Shown piece by piece: positions 11,394-23,373 of a stretch of 64,000 bases of DNA; positions within the stretch are counted from its first letter, which is position 1; the number at the start of each line of letters is the position of its first letter. The position numbers and the translations under genes are program-made. The stretch lies in the NCBI GenBank assembly GCA_964019055.1, contig OZ025224.1, positions 2,658,001-2,722,000 on the forward strand, read 5' to 3'. Source of the DNA: Anthopleura xanthogrammica (lineage: Eukaryota; Cnidaria; Anthozoa; Actiniaria; Actiniidae). The notes beneath the pieces were generated by a model, which saw only the letters and a program-made list of their open reading frames with translations, did not search any database and was not told where the DNA came from.

Positions 11394-14300
11394 ATGGAAG
11401 AAAACAAACCCTTCGTAAGTATTTCTTTATTCTATTCACCTAGATTATCCTCAGTTACTCTGTGTGCATTTTTCGACTATATACAGTGAGCTATGATAGC
11501 TGTTGTGACCGAATTTAGGCGAGCATTTTGTCATTGTTTATTGCTGGTAATTCAGTACTACACCATTTCCATATTCAATCCACCAACATAGCCATAAACG
11601 ACTGGGTTTTTTACTTTTCGTCAATGAAAAAATACCAGTTTCGGCCACTAATTTGATTTGATTTGATTTACAAACTTCGTCACATGGACAGGTAACTTTA
11701 CAGCGTGACGCGCAAAAGTAGGACCACATTTAATGTATTCGCATACTTCTATACACGGGATTTCGTACTTTAAACAGACACATTTGATGCCAAGCTGTCT
11801 GGTTTTACCAAATAAGGTTTGTAAAAACTCGTTTGGCAGCAAAAAAACCTGTGCATAGAAGTATGCGAATATATTAAAAGTGGTCCTACTTTTGTGCGTC
11901 ACGCTGTAATATTGATCGAGGCCATGCAAAACCCCAGACTTATAAGGATTTTACGATATGAAATTTCCAATAAAGTATTGACTCTTAACTCTCTAGGTCA
12001 CAGGCTTACACCATAAGAACACTAAAATATGCCAAATGTAAGAATAAATTAAAATTATATTTTTGAGCACCTTTAGGTACCAAAATCTTAGATTTAAAAA
12101 TTCTTATTATGTCACGCCAGCATAAAACCACAGGGATCCCATCCTAACCAACAAATGAACCGCTGTTTTTGAAGACCACAGACTCATTTGCTCTGGCTTA
12201 GCCTCGTTTATAAGTCAGCTATTCAACGACATCATTAAAAGTCCGTGTGATTTCAAAACATTGGTATTGTTCAACTTGCACATTCTTTACATTACAGATG
12301 ACTTTAGCAAATCATAATTAGCATCAGCCAACTGTAATGTAAAGAATGTGCAAGTTGAATAATACCAATCCCACAGAGTTCTGTGGTGTTCAAAAACAGC
12401 GGTTTGCATCGAATGCGAAACTGGTGTATTTCTTGAATATGCATATTTTTATTCCAGGCCCCTCATAGTCACTTCCCCTACGGCCAGTTTGGTTCTGGGT
12501 TTTTCTCAGCTTATAGCATTATTAATCGTCAAGTGGCTAAAACGGCGACCCCATTGGTTCTAAGAGAACTTGATGCTATGGCCCTAGAAAAACAGTCTGT
12601 GGTGACCCTAGTGGATTATGGGACGGCTGATGGTGGAACTTCGATGAGTCTTATCTACGCATGCGTCAAAGCAATACGAGAAAAATATGGAGCTGAACTG
12701 GCGATCAATGTGATCTACGAGGACCAACCAGTCAATGATTTCATGTCTGTGTTCATGAGAACACAAGGTAAGAATAAACCACGGGCACCAGTCTCCTCTC
12801 GGTGTTTGTTTCCAGCTGATGTGAGAAAAAATATCAGCCAATCAGAATCGAGAGAATATTTGCAAAACTGTCATCCTTAGCAGCCCAGCAACTCGGGAAT
12901 GATCATCTCTTTATTTTATTTTCCCACTCAATAAAGAATATCATAGTAAATGTATACAAAATATCAAAAACCTCTGCTGAAAATCTAGATTTATCTCAAA
13001 TATAAACTTTTATGAGTCAATTTTTGCAGGCTTCACGACACCTCAGTTTTGCAGTGACGTCATTTCTACGTCACTATTTTAGGTCAGCTGGATGTTCTTG
13101 GTAATCAAGGGTAGTGTAGCGGTTGCGTAGCTTTTAATTATTCATAATTAATTGATATCAAAATATTAAATCCAAGGTTTGATTCCTGGTCCTCGCAGTT
13201 TTCTCCTAGACTTCCCCAACGTGTTCGTCATGGCCAGCGGTACAAATTTCTACGATCAGTGCTTCCCCAGTAATAGCGTGACATTGGGCTCATCTTCCAA
13301 TTGTATACATTGGTTGCGTGACAAGCCTTGTGACATGACTGGAGTGATATTTCACCTATTCATTACTGTACCAGAGGAAAAGGAGAAGTTCCGAGCACAA
13401 GCCGAAAAAGACTGGGAATTATTTCTAACGAAAAGAGCTGCAGAGCTTAGCCCAGGTTAGCCTGCCATCAGATTTAAAATTTATCGAAATTTTGAGGGAT
13501 TGCAATCATTCCCAAGAGAGTCATATGGCAAAGACCTGGCGGCCATGTTGGTGGTATTAACAATGGGTGCTAATGAGAAATCTTTTGTTAAAAACCACCC
13601 CGCATGGCGGCGATGACGTAACCTGCAATCGATGAATAGACCCCTTGCATTTATTCCCAAAGCAGCTCAATTTGGAGGACAAAACAGTACAATACTACTT
13701 CAATACTCAGGAGAGTAGAATGCTACTGTTCTGTCTTCCAAATTGACTGCTGCTTTGGGAATTAATGCAAGGGTTTATATAGACCTTGCACGTGACGTCA
13801 AAGCAGCTCAATTTGGAGAAGAAAACAAAAGAATTGCAATCTCTCGAGAATTAAAACCTATTGTTTTGTCTTCCAAATTGAGCTGCATTCCGACGTGCTG
13901 CGAGGGGTCTATACAATACAATAAAGATTTATTCCAGATGCAACTAAGTAGATACATATACGAAATATAAAAGCTGAATAGAGCAGGCGAAACACTACAA
14001 AAATAACTAAAAAAAAGGGCATCTAGAAAGGAAGTTAAGAGGTTATCCCTATGTAAAAACTCCCTAAAATGACAAACAAATAGACGAGCAAAGCTACAAA
14101 TATACGAATAAATGGATGAATATATAGTAGAATGATAAGAAAATACCATATCTTGAAACAGACAGTGTATTCACTGCTGTACAATTTGATTTTTAGTGTT
14201 GGAGATATTTGAGTATGAAATCCAGGTAAATTTATACTTCCAGAGGTGTTGGGTCGGGTATTCCCATCCCTCTGGTCTAAATCTCAAGTCAAATGCCAGT

Positions 14301-16071
14301 GGCGTAGCCAGCTGGGTGCCATTTTAGTGCATTTTATTATAGGCACGAATAGCAAGGGAGCCATCCAGAGGAGTGTGAAGAGGGTTGTTTTGTTCGTTTT
14401 TAGCATGCGTGCCTATTTGTTTATAGGCAGCTACACCACTGGATGCTTTGCAATTCTTTTTTATCTAATTTCTACAACATTCCACATAGAGTCCCCTAGC
14501 TAAGAATACATATGGTTTTCTGATATTTCTCATGTCTTCTCGTAAGGGGGAAGTATTGTATTAGCAGAGGGTGTTGTGCTCGAAGATGGCCAGTGTTCTG
14601 GACCTACGAACGATGCCAAATTTTGTTTCCACCCATTGGTAATAATGCTTTGGAAATCACTTTTAGACGATGGAATCATCACCGAGGTAGGTATGTCGGC
14701 AAAAAAACGGGACGGTTTGTTTTCCCATTTCAGTCCACGCGTCATCCCCTAGAGTATCATTTCTTTGTTTAACGGTTGCGCATGAGAAGGCACATAAATA
14801 TGGATACAACTCAAACAAGGAAGCTAACATGCTGACCGTTGCTCACAAGTTTCAGCTAAAAGTTTCAACGTGTAACAGGGCCTTAAGAATAACGTAAAGT
14901 CGCAAGAACAAACTGTACACTGGTTTTTAATGTTACAGACCCACCCCCTTGAAATTCTGCTTGATTCACTAAGTCCGTATTGTCAGTAATTAAAATCAAT
15001 TTTTCGTTGCCCCTGCACAAGCTAGTGACTACTGAATAAGTTTTCTATCATTTCTTTCTGGCTCCTCATCTTCTATGCGAAATTTAATTGATTAAAGCGG
15101 TCGGCACACATTGTGTTTTTGCTTGTTTCTTGTATTTAATTTCTTCTAAATTATAATTTCTAAATCTTATTTTCAAATTCTTCTTTGACAGGACGAGTTT
15201 ACAAAAACAAACCTAAACCTTTACTTCAGAACAATAGACGAGTACAAGAAGCCATTCAAGTGTCCTGACTCGCTTGTTGTCAAAGCAGGTCTTAAGTTGG
15301 TTTCCATAGAAACGAAAATCGTACGTTGCCCATACAAGGAAAAATGGATCAAAGAAAGGGGAAATGCTAAAGAACATGCAGAGAAATATATAGAGAGTAT
15401 TCGAGCGTGGAGCAACAGTTCATTCCTTTCAGGTGAATGATGGTAGTGAGTGAGTGAGTGAGTGAGTGAGTGAGTGAGTGAGTGAGTGAGTGAGTGAGTG
15501 AGTGAGTGAGTGAGTGAGTGAGTGAGTGAGTGAGTGAGTGAGTGAGTGAGTGAGTGAGTGAGTGAGTGGATGAGTGAGTGAGTGGATGAGTGAGTGAGTG
15601 AGTGGATGAGTGAGTGAGTGGATGAGTGAGTGAGTGAGTGAGTGAGTGAGTGGATGAGTGAGTGAGTGGATGAGTGGATGAGTGAGTGAGTGAGTGGATG
15701 AGTGAGTGAGTGGATGAGTGAGTGAGTGAGTGAGTGAGTGAGTGGATGAGTGAGTGAGTGAGTGAGTGAGTGGATGAGTGAGTGAGTGGATGAGTGAGTG
15801 AGTGAGTGAGTGAGTGAGTGAGTGGATGAGTGAGTGAGTGGATGAGTGAGTGAGTGTTTCTTTCAATGTGAATTTAAGGATCTCTTTTCTTTGTCTGTAA
15901 GTATTCTTTTTACTATATTTTCCAGGATTATCGGATTCTCGTTCTGCTGAAGAAAAGACTAAAATCGTTGATGAACTTTATCACCGATACGAAGCTGAGG
16001 TCGCCAAGTGCCCTGAGGATCATGGGATTGATTATGTTAACGCCTATATAGTAATACGAAAGGATCTTTAA
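11394..16071 (+). CDS. SABATH-family SAM-dependent carboxyl methyltransferase
   Basis: A complete 378-residue model with six exons: 11394-11414, 12458-12767, 13177-13455, 14547-14686, 15192-15432, 15926-16071. All introns are GT/AG and phases agree throughout. The family transfers methyl from S-adenosylmethionine to carboxyl groups of small molecules (salicylate, jasmonate and similar acids in plants); the animal substrate is not known to me. Seen: YGQFGSGFFSAYS near the N-terminus, the SAM motif VDYGTADGGTS (about 59-69), YEDQPVNDF (the NDLPxNDF-like block), GLIPGPRSFLLDFPNVFVM formed across intron 2, IHWLRDKPCD, and SPGGSIVLAE formed across intron 3. Length matches the family (about 360-380). 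AATAAA follows at 16166. Introns carry several fold-backs, and intron 5 is mostly a GTGA array. The gene is convergent with the kelch gene, with stops 157 bp apart. Confidence 0.93.
11697..11912. mobile_element. MITE in SABATH intron 1
   Basis: Arms of about 58 bp begin TTACAGCGTGACG and are inverted at 11697-11755 and 11853-11912, covering AAAAGTAGGACCAC and TATTCGCATACTTCTAT. The ends fit TA-flanked Tc1/mariner-type MITEs. Confidence 0.75.
12153..12408. repeat. Fold-back in SABATH intron 1
   Basis: The inner arms are near-perfect: 12264-12301 (TTCAACTTGCACATTCTTTA..) against about 12330-12366. Outer arms contain AACCGCTGTTTTTGAA at 12160 and its inverse near 12400. Confidence 0.7.
13634..13912. 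mobile_element. Two abutting fold-back units of the AATAGACCCC family in SABATH intron 3
   Basis: Each unit has arms with AGCAGCTCAATTTGGAG and its inverse CTCCAAATTGAG-like sequence. Outer ends are AATAGACCCC and GGGGTCTAT. Relatives lie at 53308-53450 (complete) and 3315-3396 (partial). Confidence 0.75.
14699..14830 (+). repeat. Partial copy of the fold-back family seen at 22233-22435
   Basis: It shares TTCCCATTTCAGTCCACGCG, AGTATCATTTCTTTGTTTAAC and GTTGCGCATGAGAAG with 22233-22435. It begins only 12 bp beyond the exon 4 donor site of the SABATH gene. Confidence 0.7.
15445..15856 (+). repeat. (GTGA)n array with GGATGAG variants, SABATH intron 5
   Basis: About 410 bp of GTGA tetranucleotide. 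The left 120 bp are uninterrupted, and the rest is punctuated by single TGGA substitutions in a higher-order pattern. It starts 12 bp after the exon 5 donor and consists of overlapping GTGAGT hexamers, which equal the consensus 5' splice site. Confidence 0.95.
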
Positions 16072-16165
16072 AACGATTCTTAAACTTTGAACTGGCTTAA
16101 AGAAACTGACCCAAATACCACGACTTGTTTGGAGGCAATGGAGTGTAACTTTGATATCTGCTACT

Positions 16166-16171
16166 AATAAA
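16166..16171 (+). other. Polyadenylation signal of the SABATH gene
   Basis: AATAAA lies 95 bp after the stop codon, within the 157-bp gap before the convergent kelch gene's stop codon. Confidence 0.55.
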
Positions 16172-16227
16172 ACAAGCAGGAGTGTTTTATCAGGTTTAAA
16201 AGCATACATTTTGCAATATTTTTAAAA

Positions 16228-16599
16228 CTAATCATCTTCACTGCTTTCTTCATTCCCACTGTCAAGTTCATCTGTTTCTGCTATAGTCGTGCATGTAGGC
16301 AGACCATTAACTGATTCAGGTACTATATTTGATTGGTTAGTTGGAACATCACTGGGGTCTGGACCAAGAGATTCTCCTTCGAGAAGTTGTCCTAGAATTA
16401 CAACGAAAAAATCATATTATTAAATAGTCCCCATCACAGTTCCCTGCACCATCTTGAAAGATAGTCACGTCTTTGCATCATAGCGAGACGAACAGTGAGC
16501 TTGCAATGATAGAGACCTTTTTAACACCTTGGACAATTATTCACATCTCTATCATTGCAAGCTCACTGTGCGCTTTATAAATAAAACATTATTATTATT

Positions 16600-16667
<68 letters not shown>

Positions 16668-16674
16668 TATTATT

Positions 16675-16751
<77 letters not shown>

Positions 16752-19700
16752 CATTATGCAGTGTAAACTACTATATGCAATAACCTAACACAGTGTTAGG
16801 GAGGCGCTAAGGTCCAAATAAAATAAGTAATGGGAGAGAAAGAAAAAAAAAAGATTTTTATTGCTATTATTAAATCTGCCATTCCAGTCAATGGCTGCCA
16901 CCTGATAAAGTTTTATGGTAGCAAACAATAGCGAAGTGCACAGTTGTTATTAATAAGCCAAAACTGAATCTTGAGGGATTCATAAATATTCATTTTGTTT
17001 TGTTTTGAATGCAAGAATGCTAAGAATAAATTATAAACTCAGAAAAACCTGAATTGTGACGTCATATATGTGCTTCGCTATTCATTTGGAGGGGGGGGGG
17101 GGGGGGGGGAATGTAAAAAACCCTACCTGATGGTATAACAAATGTATCACCATGATACTGCTGTAACTGCATGGTTTCACGGTCAAAATCTGACGAGCCC
17201 CCATATAAAACAACAGAGCCATCAACTACATCTAGAGAGTGTGACCCTCTTGGTGTGGGGACATCTCCCGATACAGCAGGCTGTAACCATTCTTTCTTAT
17301 CTTTTTAAATGAAATAAAACAAAAAATTAATTATACCTTTTTAGCTTGGGCTTAATGTTTACCCATTACAGACCTAATGTGCCTAGACTACCATTCTTTG
17401 TTTAACAGTTGCGCATAAGAACTCAGAAGACAAATGAATATAGATACAACCCAAGCAAAGAATTATATTCTTAAGAGTATGACGTGGTCTGAAATGAGAA
17501 AACATTACACTCCAAGCTAAAAATGTCCGAAAATTCAAATTGTTGCTCAGCCTTAACTCCAAATTTGTTAACAATATTCATGTGTTCCAGTGAAGGTCCA
17601 TGCCCCTTTCTGTAGTTTCTCACAATCCCTTATGATTCTTAGCATGAGGTTGAGGTCAGGGTAAAATTTGCATAAAACTGTATACAAATTTAAATTGATG
17701 CATAGAAAAAATGTTCACCATTATGCAAAATTTACCCTGACCTCGACCTCACAGCTGAAATTGTAAGGGATTGTGGGAAACTACGAAAAGGAGTATGGAA
17801 TTTCAAAGTGTTTGCATCGTTGAAGTTATGCATTCTTTACTTTACTATTTCTATTGATGAATATTCTGACTCGGAATCATTTCCTCAAGGTTAGCCTCAT
17901 TTCCTTGTCAGAATATCTTATTTTTATTTTTTATTTAAACATGTTTTTTTATCGGCTCTTGAAGAGAGCACAGAGAAAAAAATATGTTTAAATTAAAAAA
18001 TATTTAAAAAAATTCTGACAAGAAAATGAGGCTAACCCTGACGAAATGATTCTGTAATCAAGAAACACAGTGGTATTTTAGAAATTCAAAAAGGTATATT
18101 TGAAAGTGTTAAATGCACATACCTATATCAAAAATGTGCAAATCATTGAAGTGTTGGTCAGCCATTCCTCTTCCACCAAAGACAACCATCCGATTACCGA
18201 CCAGTGTACAAGCATGGAATGACCTAGGATCTGGCTGTCTACCCTTCATCTCAACTGATTCCCATGCCATTGTGTCTAAAAATAAAATGTAACAATGGGA
18301 TCAGAGAACTGTTATTGGCAATAAGCTATTCAGGTTGAGGAAAATCTGGGGTTAAGTTGGCATTACAGTACATTGTGGGACTATTTTTAGGGGACATATT
18401 TCTGAGATGACATCTATTTTGTCACCTATGATTTGTAATCTCCATAAGTTGTTCCCCTATTATTATGTAAATATGAAGTCTTGAAAGCTGCATTAACTCT
18501 TACATATACATATACAGTCAACCCTTATTACAGCGGATACACTCAGGACCATCACTTAGTGTTGATAATAGCAAGTGTCCGCAATAGCAAGAATAGTTAG
18601 TCATTTTTTGTCAGTGTGTTTAATTTTTTTACCAGGGATTTGGAGGTGTCCATAATATTTTTTTTTGTACTACTAATCTTATTTAATAGCCATTGAATTA
18701 CCTGTATCCAAGATATAGGTGTCGTGTCTACGGGAAACACTATCCCTTCCACCAAATATGACAATCTTGGTACCTGCTATGCACATACTGTGAGCGGCAC
18801 GTGGGGTTGGATTGCCTTCAAAACTAGGCATCAATTTCTTCCATATGTTTGTTTCTAACAATGGACAAAGAACATCATTACGGTCATACAACATCCATCA
18901 ATTAATCAATAGACCCTTTTTGAATATGGCGTTTATGACATCAAACGAGGAGTTTGAGCATGTCTCCAATGTTATGAATAATAATGATTGTGTTTTGAAA
19001 TATTGGAAGGTATTATAACATATTAATTATATATAATATTGCCCTTTTTTAACACCTTGGACAATTATTCACACGTCTCTATCATTGCAAGGTCACCTTG
19101 TGTCTCACTTTGATGCAAAGGCATGGCTACCTTTCAAGATGGTGCAGGGAACTGTGAAGGGGACTATTTGTTCTAGCATATATTTTCTCCTACTTACCAG
19201 GGTCAAATGAATAGAAATCATTAAACCATTCAAATTCTGCTTCTCCTTCATTACAAGAGCCAACCTTTGGTCCAAATCCTCCAAACAGCACCATTTTCTT
19301 TCCCAGAGTCCCAGATGATAGTTTATCTCTAGGGGAGGGGTAGGTCCCCTCTGCTTGCACTAAATCCCAATTCATAGTATCTAGGATTAAAAAGATTTAG
19401 AAATCAAATGAATAACTTGTATAATTACTAGCAATCAATCAAATATTTTAACTGAAGTACTATTAATTCTATAATATATAATATATATATAAATAGGATA
19501 TCTTAATTCTACGATCATTTTTTAACAAAAATAATAAAAATTTTGATATTCTTTCTTACATAGCACCTCCTCCTGGTCAGGGTTCGAAATTCCCACAAGA
19601 TAAATGGCTAAATGTGAGTTGAAAATTACAAATATTGAGTGAAAAGAAATTGAACTCACATTTTCTAGCTAGTTCTCTTTTAAGAAAATAATCATGAAAT

Positions 19701-21374
19701 GCAAAGAAAAACAAAGTCTGATAACCTAATATTTATTTGTGCCACTCCTCAGACTTATTAGAATATTAATGAATATAAATATAAAATGACAACCCTCTAT
19801 CTGTAGTCCCTTCATAATAATAACCAACTTTACTTACAGAGGGTGACACTTAATAGTTAAAAACTAACTAAAAATACTGATGTAAATCGGTAATATGTAA
19901 TAATGTGGAGGAGGTCAGTTTCCAAAAAATATAATATAATAATAATAATAAAAAAAAAAAAAAAGAAAAAGAAGAAAAAAAAAAAATGGAAACTAATGAA
20001 CTTGTGGCCTTCCTGAATCTCAATTGAAAAAAATTGGTGCCTCTAATTAAATCCACAAAGTCTCCAACCCATAAATTAAGCTGTAATACCTGTATCCAGA
20101 GCATATAAATCATTCAACCATCCGCTATCTCTGCTGAGTCCACCAAACATATACAATTTGTTCCCTATTGCAGTCATTGTTGCCGAGGATCTTGGTGGGG
20201 GCACTTTTCCTCCTACTGAAGCTCTACTCCATGCTTGAGTTTCTGTAACAAAAAGGATAGACCCATATATCACTCTAGCGTACAGTAACATTATGAGATA
20301 TTTGATTTATCGGAAAAAGGAGTTTACTATCAAAGTTAATGTCATACTGATAATATTAAAATTGCAAAGCTTCGTAAAGATTGCTCTTAAACTAACAAAG
20401 TTATGAATTTTTGAAATTAAGAATTTTTGTGGAATTTTTGCAAAGAAATGTATGCGTCTAACTTGACAATGAGGCTCACTGGGCATGCGATATGACTGTC
20501 TATATACATTTCTTTGCAAAAATTTATTTTAATAGTATTTATTTAAACAAAAGGCACAAGAGATTTAAGGGTACACTGGGTTACCTGGGCCAGGTGGGAC
20601 CAGGGGCATGGGGGGAGGGAGGTAGGGAGGGTCCTAGGATACCCTTGGCACACCCTTTGTGGAAAAGAAGTGATCAATACACCTTTTGCTGTTCATTACT
20701 GCAAAATACACATACATTAGCACTGAACACCTCAACAATAATGCGAAAATACGTTCGTTGAAGGGCAAAAGTCACATTCATTTAATATTTCTACATAATC
20801 ACAAGCATTCAGTAGCAGTAATGGGCAGTCATTTGTATCTTTTGACATTCAATAAAATGAAATATACTGTCATGAGCGTGCTCATCAACATCATTAACAC
20901 CTATTGAAAACTCAAATGTGTGAACTGACAATCATTTAGGGGTATGTTCTATACATAATTGTTATTGTTACAAACAATAAAATTCGAATATATTAATGAA
21001 CAATCATTTGAGCGGACAGGACATGCATTAGTAAATACAAATTCAAGTAGTCTTGCATGGGACTTGCATGCCCTATAACAGCGACAGATTCGTATCAAGG
21101 CGAAGAATGCCCAAGAATCAAGTACATAAAGTACCAATATATACCATACTCACTTACCAGTACAGAAAACCAGAGTTTCATTGACTTCAGATACCTCGCT
21201 GATATCTTGATTCCAACATACACCACCAAACGCATACACTTTATTCCCCACACTAGCCGAGCAATGTCCATCCCGAGGGGCGAAGCAACCATCTTTTACT
21301 TTTGTCCATTCGACTTTTGCATTGTTTAGAAGCTTTGTGCCATAAGTAACCTGGACTGAGGCTTCGTTTCCCAT
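16228..21374 (-). CDS. Kelch-repeat beta-propeller protein
   Basis: A complete 398-residue model in seven exons (transcribed order): 21158-21374, 20090-20242, 19198-19380, 18702-18854, 18123-18275, 17127-17300, 16228-16391. All junctions are GT/AG and every intron is phase 1. Six kelch blades are visible, each with the PR..H/S..., YxFGG/VVFGG and trailing D-T-G/W pattern: KVYAFGG, KLYMFGG, KMVLFGG, KIVIFGG, RMVVFGG, SVVLYGG. Exons 2, 4 and 5 are each exactly 153 nt, one 51-residue blade per exon. The last exon encodes a hydrophilic acidic tail ending NEESSEDD. Kelch propellers bind protein partners; here there is no BTB, BACK or F-box domain, so the partner and the cellular role cannot be inferred. 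I could not assign an orthologue. Introns 2-6 hold several fold-backs and microsatellites. Confidence 0.92.
16424..16567. repeat. Dispersed repeat (TTAACACCTTGGACAATTATTC family), fold-back copy
   Basis: The inverted left part (AGTCCCCATCACAGTTCCC...) and the right part share GAGCTTGCAATGATAGAGA in opposite orientation. It lies in kelch intron 6, next to the ATC/ATT microsatellite. Confidence 0.75.
16588..16757 (+). repeat. (ATT/ATC)n microsatellite
   Basis: About 165 bp of trinucleotide repeat mixing ATT and ATC blocks, beginning after AAATAAAACATT. It may have grown from the 3' tail of a retroposed element. A frame across it encodes poly-Ser/poly-Leu and is not a gene. Confidence 0.95.
17392..17525. 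repeat. Diverged copy of the 22233-22435 fold-back family, kelch intron 5
   Basis: It shares ATTCTTTGTTTAACAGTTGCG, ATGAATATAGATACAAC and GACGTGGTCTGAAATG with 22233-22435. Confidence 0.7.
17597..17805. repeat. Fold-back in kelch intron 5
   Basis: Arms include CATGCCCCTTTCTGTAGTTT and CAATCCCTTA on the left and their inverses on the right. The inner arms share GAGGTCAGGGTAAAATTTGC, about 45 bp from the centre. Confidence 0.75.
17873..18055. repeat. Fold-back in kelch intron 5
   Basis: The left arm ATTCTGACTCGGAATCATTT..GGTTAGCCTCATTTCCTTG is matched inverted by AAGAAAATGAGGCTAACC..GAAATGATTCTG on the right. Confidence 0.75.
19045..19169 (+). repeat. Dispersed repeat (TTAACACCTTGGACAATTATTC family), copy in kelch intron 3
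   Basis: About 90% similar by eye to 10828-10952. It ends 28 bp from the kelch exon 3 donor site (intron side). Confidence 0.8.
20432..20522. repeat. Short fold-back upstream of kelch exon 2
   Basis: TTTTTGCAAAGAAATGTATG is repeated in inverse orientation about 50 bp later (CATTTCTTTGCAAAAA). It lies in intron 1 of the kelch gene. Confidence 0.7.
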
Positions 21375-22232
21375 TTTAAAAGACGTAGAAGTACCAAAGA
21401 AATCGAGCTGATGCTTCGACTTTTCTTAATTGTTTTTATTTTTGGCGGGAAAAACGATCGATCGAATAACAGCTGTACATTCTAATCACGGGCTCAAGAA
21501 AATACGTCAATACTTCCACAGGAAGCCCACCATCACTGAGTGCTAAACTGTAACCGAAAAGTTATTTCGCATTGACTTACCTCATAGGAATCGTTGGACA
21601 CCCTTCTTTTGCCTGTTGGGTTTAAAACTGAAAGAAACCGTGTTTTTGGTCGAAAAAATTGAGCTGAAGTTGAATGACTTGGAGGAGGAATCGACCGAAG
21701 TTTCCAACCTTGGGATTATTTAGGGAAGAGAAGTACAGGAGGTACCAAAAATCGCTAACAAACGCTTAAAATCGGATTTTTTTAAGACAAGACGGTAAGT
21801 ACACTTCTGTTTTTTATATATCCGAAGCTTTATTTCCAAAATCTTAGCGAACTTACAAAATTTCAGCAAAATCTATTTACTACATACATTTTCTTATAAA
21901 AGTGGATAGCCTGGGTTACCTGTGCTGGTGGATCGTCCACAAACTGAAAATCGTCGGTTTTTTTTAGTAAAATTGTCTATAAACACTAATTTTTTTTGGC
22001 TTAGCCAGGATATTAATTTCATTGAATAAAGCCGCCGCAAAATGATGGTACACCCACCAACCAATCAGCGCACGAGTTATTTTTGGCATTTACCCACAGG
22101 CAGCCCAATCTCATTTTCTGGCTAAAAACTGAGCGCGACAACAAGCCATTCGTAGTTACTGAAATATGAATTCTTTGGAATAAAATCCCACAATATAATG
22201 TTACTTGTATGACATTTCACATGTGTGTAGGG
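21375..22232. other. Kelch gene upstream region, no other gene seen
   Basis: Contains the presumed minus-strand promoter of the kelch gene. It includes three copies of the dispersed TGGGYTNCCTGTGG box: 21516-21528 (inverted), 21912-21924 and 22094-22107 (inverted). The last two form an outward-ended pair 196 bp long. Confidence 0.5.
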
Positions 22233-22435
22233 CAATAGACCTCATCGGCTTGGGTGTAATGTTGTCCCATTTCAGACCACGTGTCATTCCCCAGAGTATC
22301 ATTTCTTTGTTTAACGGTTGCGCATGAGAAGATACATGAATATGGATACAACTCAAACAAAGAATCTTATTCTCGAGAGAATGACACGTGGTCTGAAATG
22401 GGACAGCATTACACCCAAGCCCATGAGGTCTATTG
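22233..22435. mobile_element. Fold-back MITE, best-preserved copy of its family
   Basis: Arms of about 60 bp start AATAGACCTCATCGGCTTGG and end with the inverse CCAAGCCCATGAGGTCTATT. The arms carry GGTGTAATGTTGTCCCATTT and ACCACGTGTCATTC. No coding content. Relatives lie at 14699-14830 and 17392-17525. Confidence 0.85.
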
Positions 22436-22991
22436 GAACATATTTATTGTATTGAAGTCATACAGGGCTCCTGACTGAACCATGTCAAAGCTTTTGGTAC
22501 CTGATTACAACACGAACCGACTATCCAATCATAGCACTGATAATCCGAGGAGCGGTATATAAGAGACGCACCATCTCCACCTGATGAACACTAACACTTG
22601 CAGTCGAAACGTCGCGGTCCTCTCCACAAGTCAATCTCAATCGTAAGACAAACGAATCGAATAAGTATCATATCTTAGAAAGAAAATAGTTGCATATACC
22701 GACAAACAAGAGTAAAGAAGCAAGGATAAGAAAGAATGTACGCGTGCTGGTTCCATTATTCGTTTTGGTTTCAAAATGTTTTTTATAAATATTTGAACAA
22801 CCTTTCCATCCTTTCCAAGACGGAAAGGAATTATGGATATACAAATCAACACGCGGAATAATCGAGGCCTTTAAAATGGTTTCGTGGACTACAAACAACA
22901 CTAGATATCTCAACACTAACCTCCGTGTTCTTGACAAGAATAAGAAGCAGAAACACACGTTATTCCAGCTATTTTTTGATCTTTGAATGAC

Positions 22992-23264
22992 CGCCTATCG
23001 CCTATCGCCTATCGCCTATCGCCTATCGCCTATCGCCTATCGCCTATCGCCTATCGCCTATCGCCTATCGCCTATCGCCTATCGCCTATCGCCTATCGCC
23101 TATCGCCTATCGCCTATCGCCTATCGCCTATCGCCTATCGCCTATCGCCTATCGCCTATCGCCTATCGCCTATCGCCTATCGCCTATCGCCTATCGCCTA
23201 TCGCCTATCGCCTATCGCCTATCGCCTATCGCCTATCGCCTATCGCCTATCGCCTATCGCCTAT
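22992..23264 (+). repeat. Heptanucleotide satellite (CGCCTAT)39
   Basis: Exactly 39 uninterrupted copies of CGCCTAT (273 bp). Because 7 is not a multiple of 3, all frames stay open and repeat a 7-residue peptide, which explains the spurious open frames here. Confidence 0.97.
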
Positions 23265-23373
23265 GACAACCTTTTTTGAAATAGGTATATATAAAGGACT
23301 AAATTCGGTCATTATATCTTTTCCAAGAAGTAAAACTAATCACTGTTGCCAGTTTTTGCCCCATGAAAATTTA

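Noticed and set aside
14530..14745. 71-codon minus-strand frame
   Set aside because: Shadow of SABATH exon 4, which fits the family on the plus strand.
15429..15866. 145-codon THSLTHS-type repeat frame on the minus strand
   Set aside because: Translation of the GTGA array in SABATH intron 5.
22992..23264. CRISPR-like array
   Set aside because: Contiguous short tandem units without spacers, in a eukaryotic genome.
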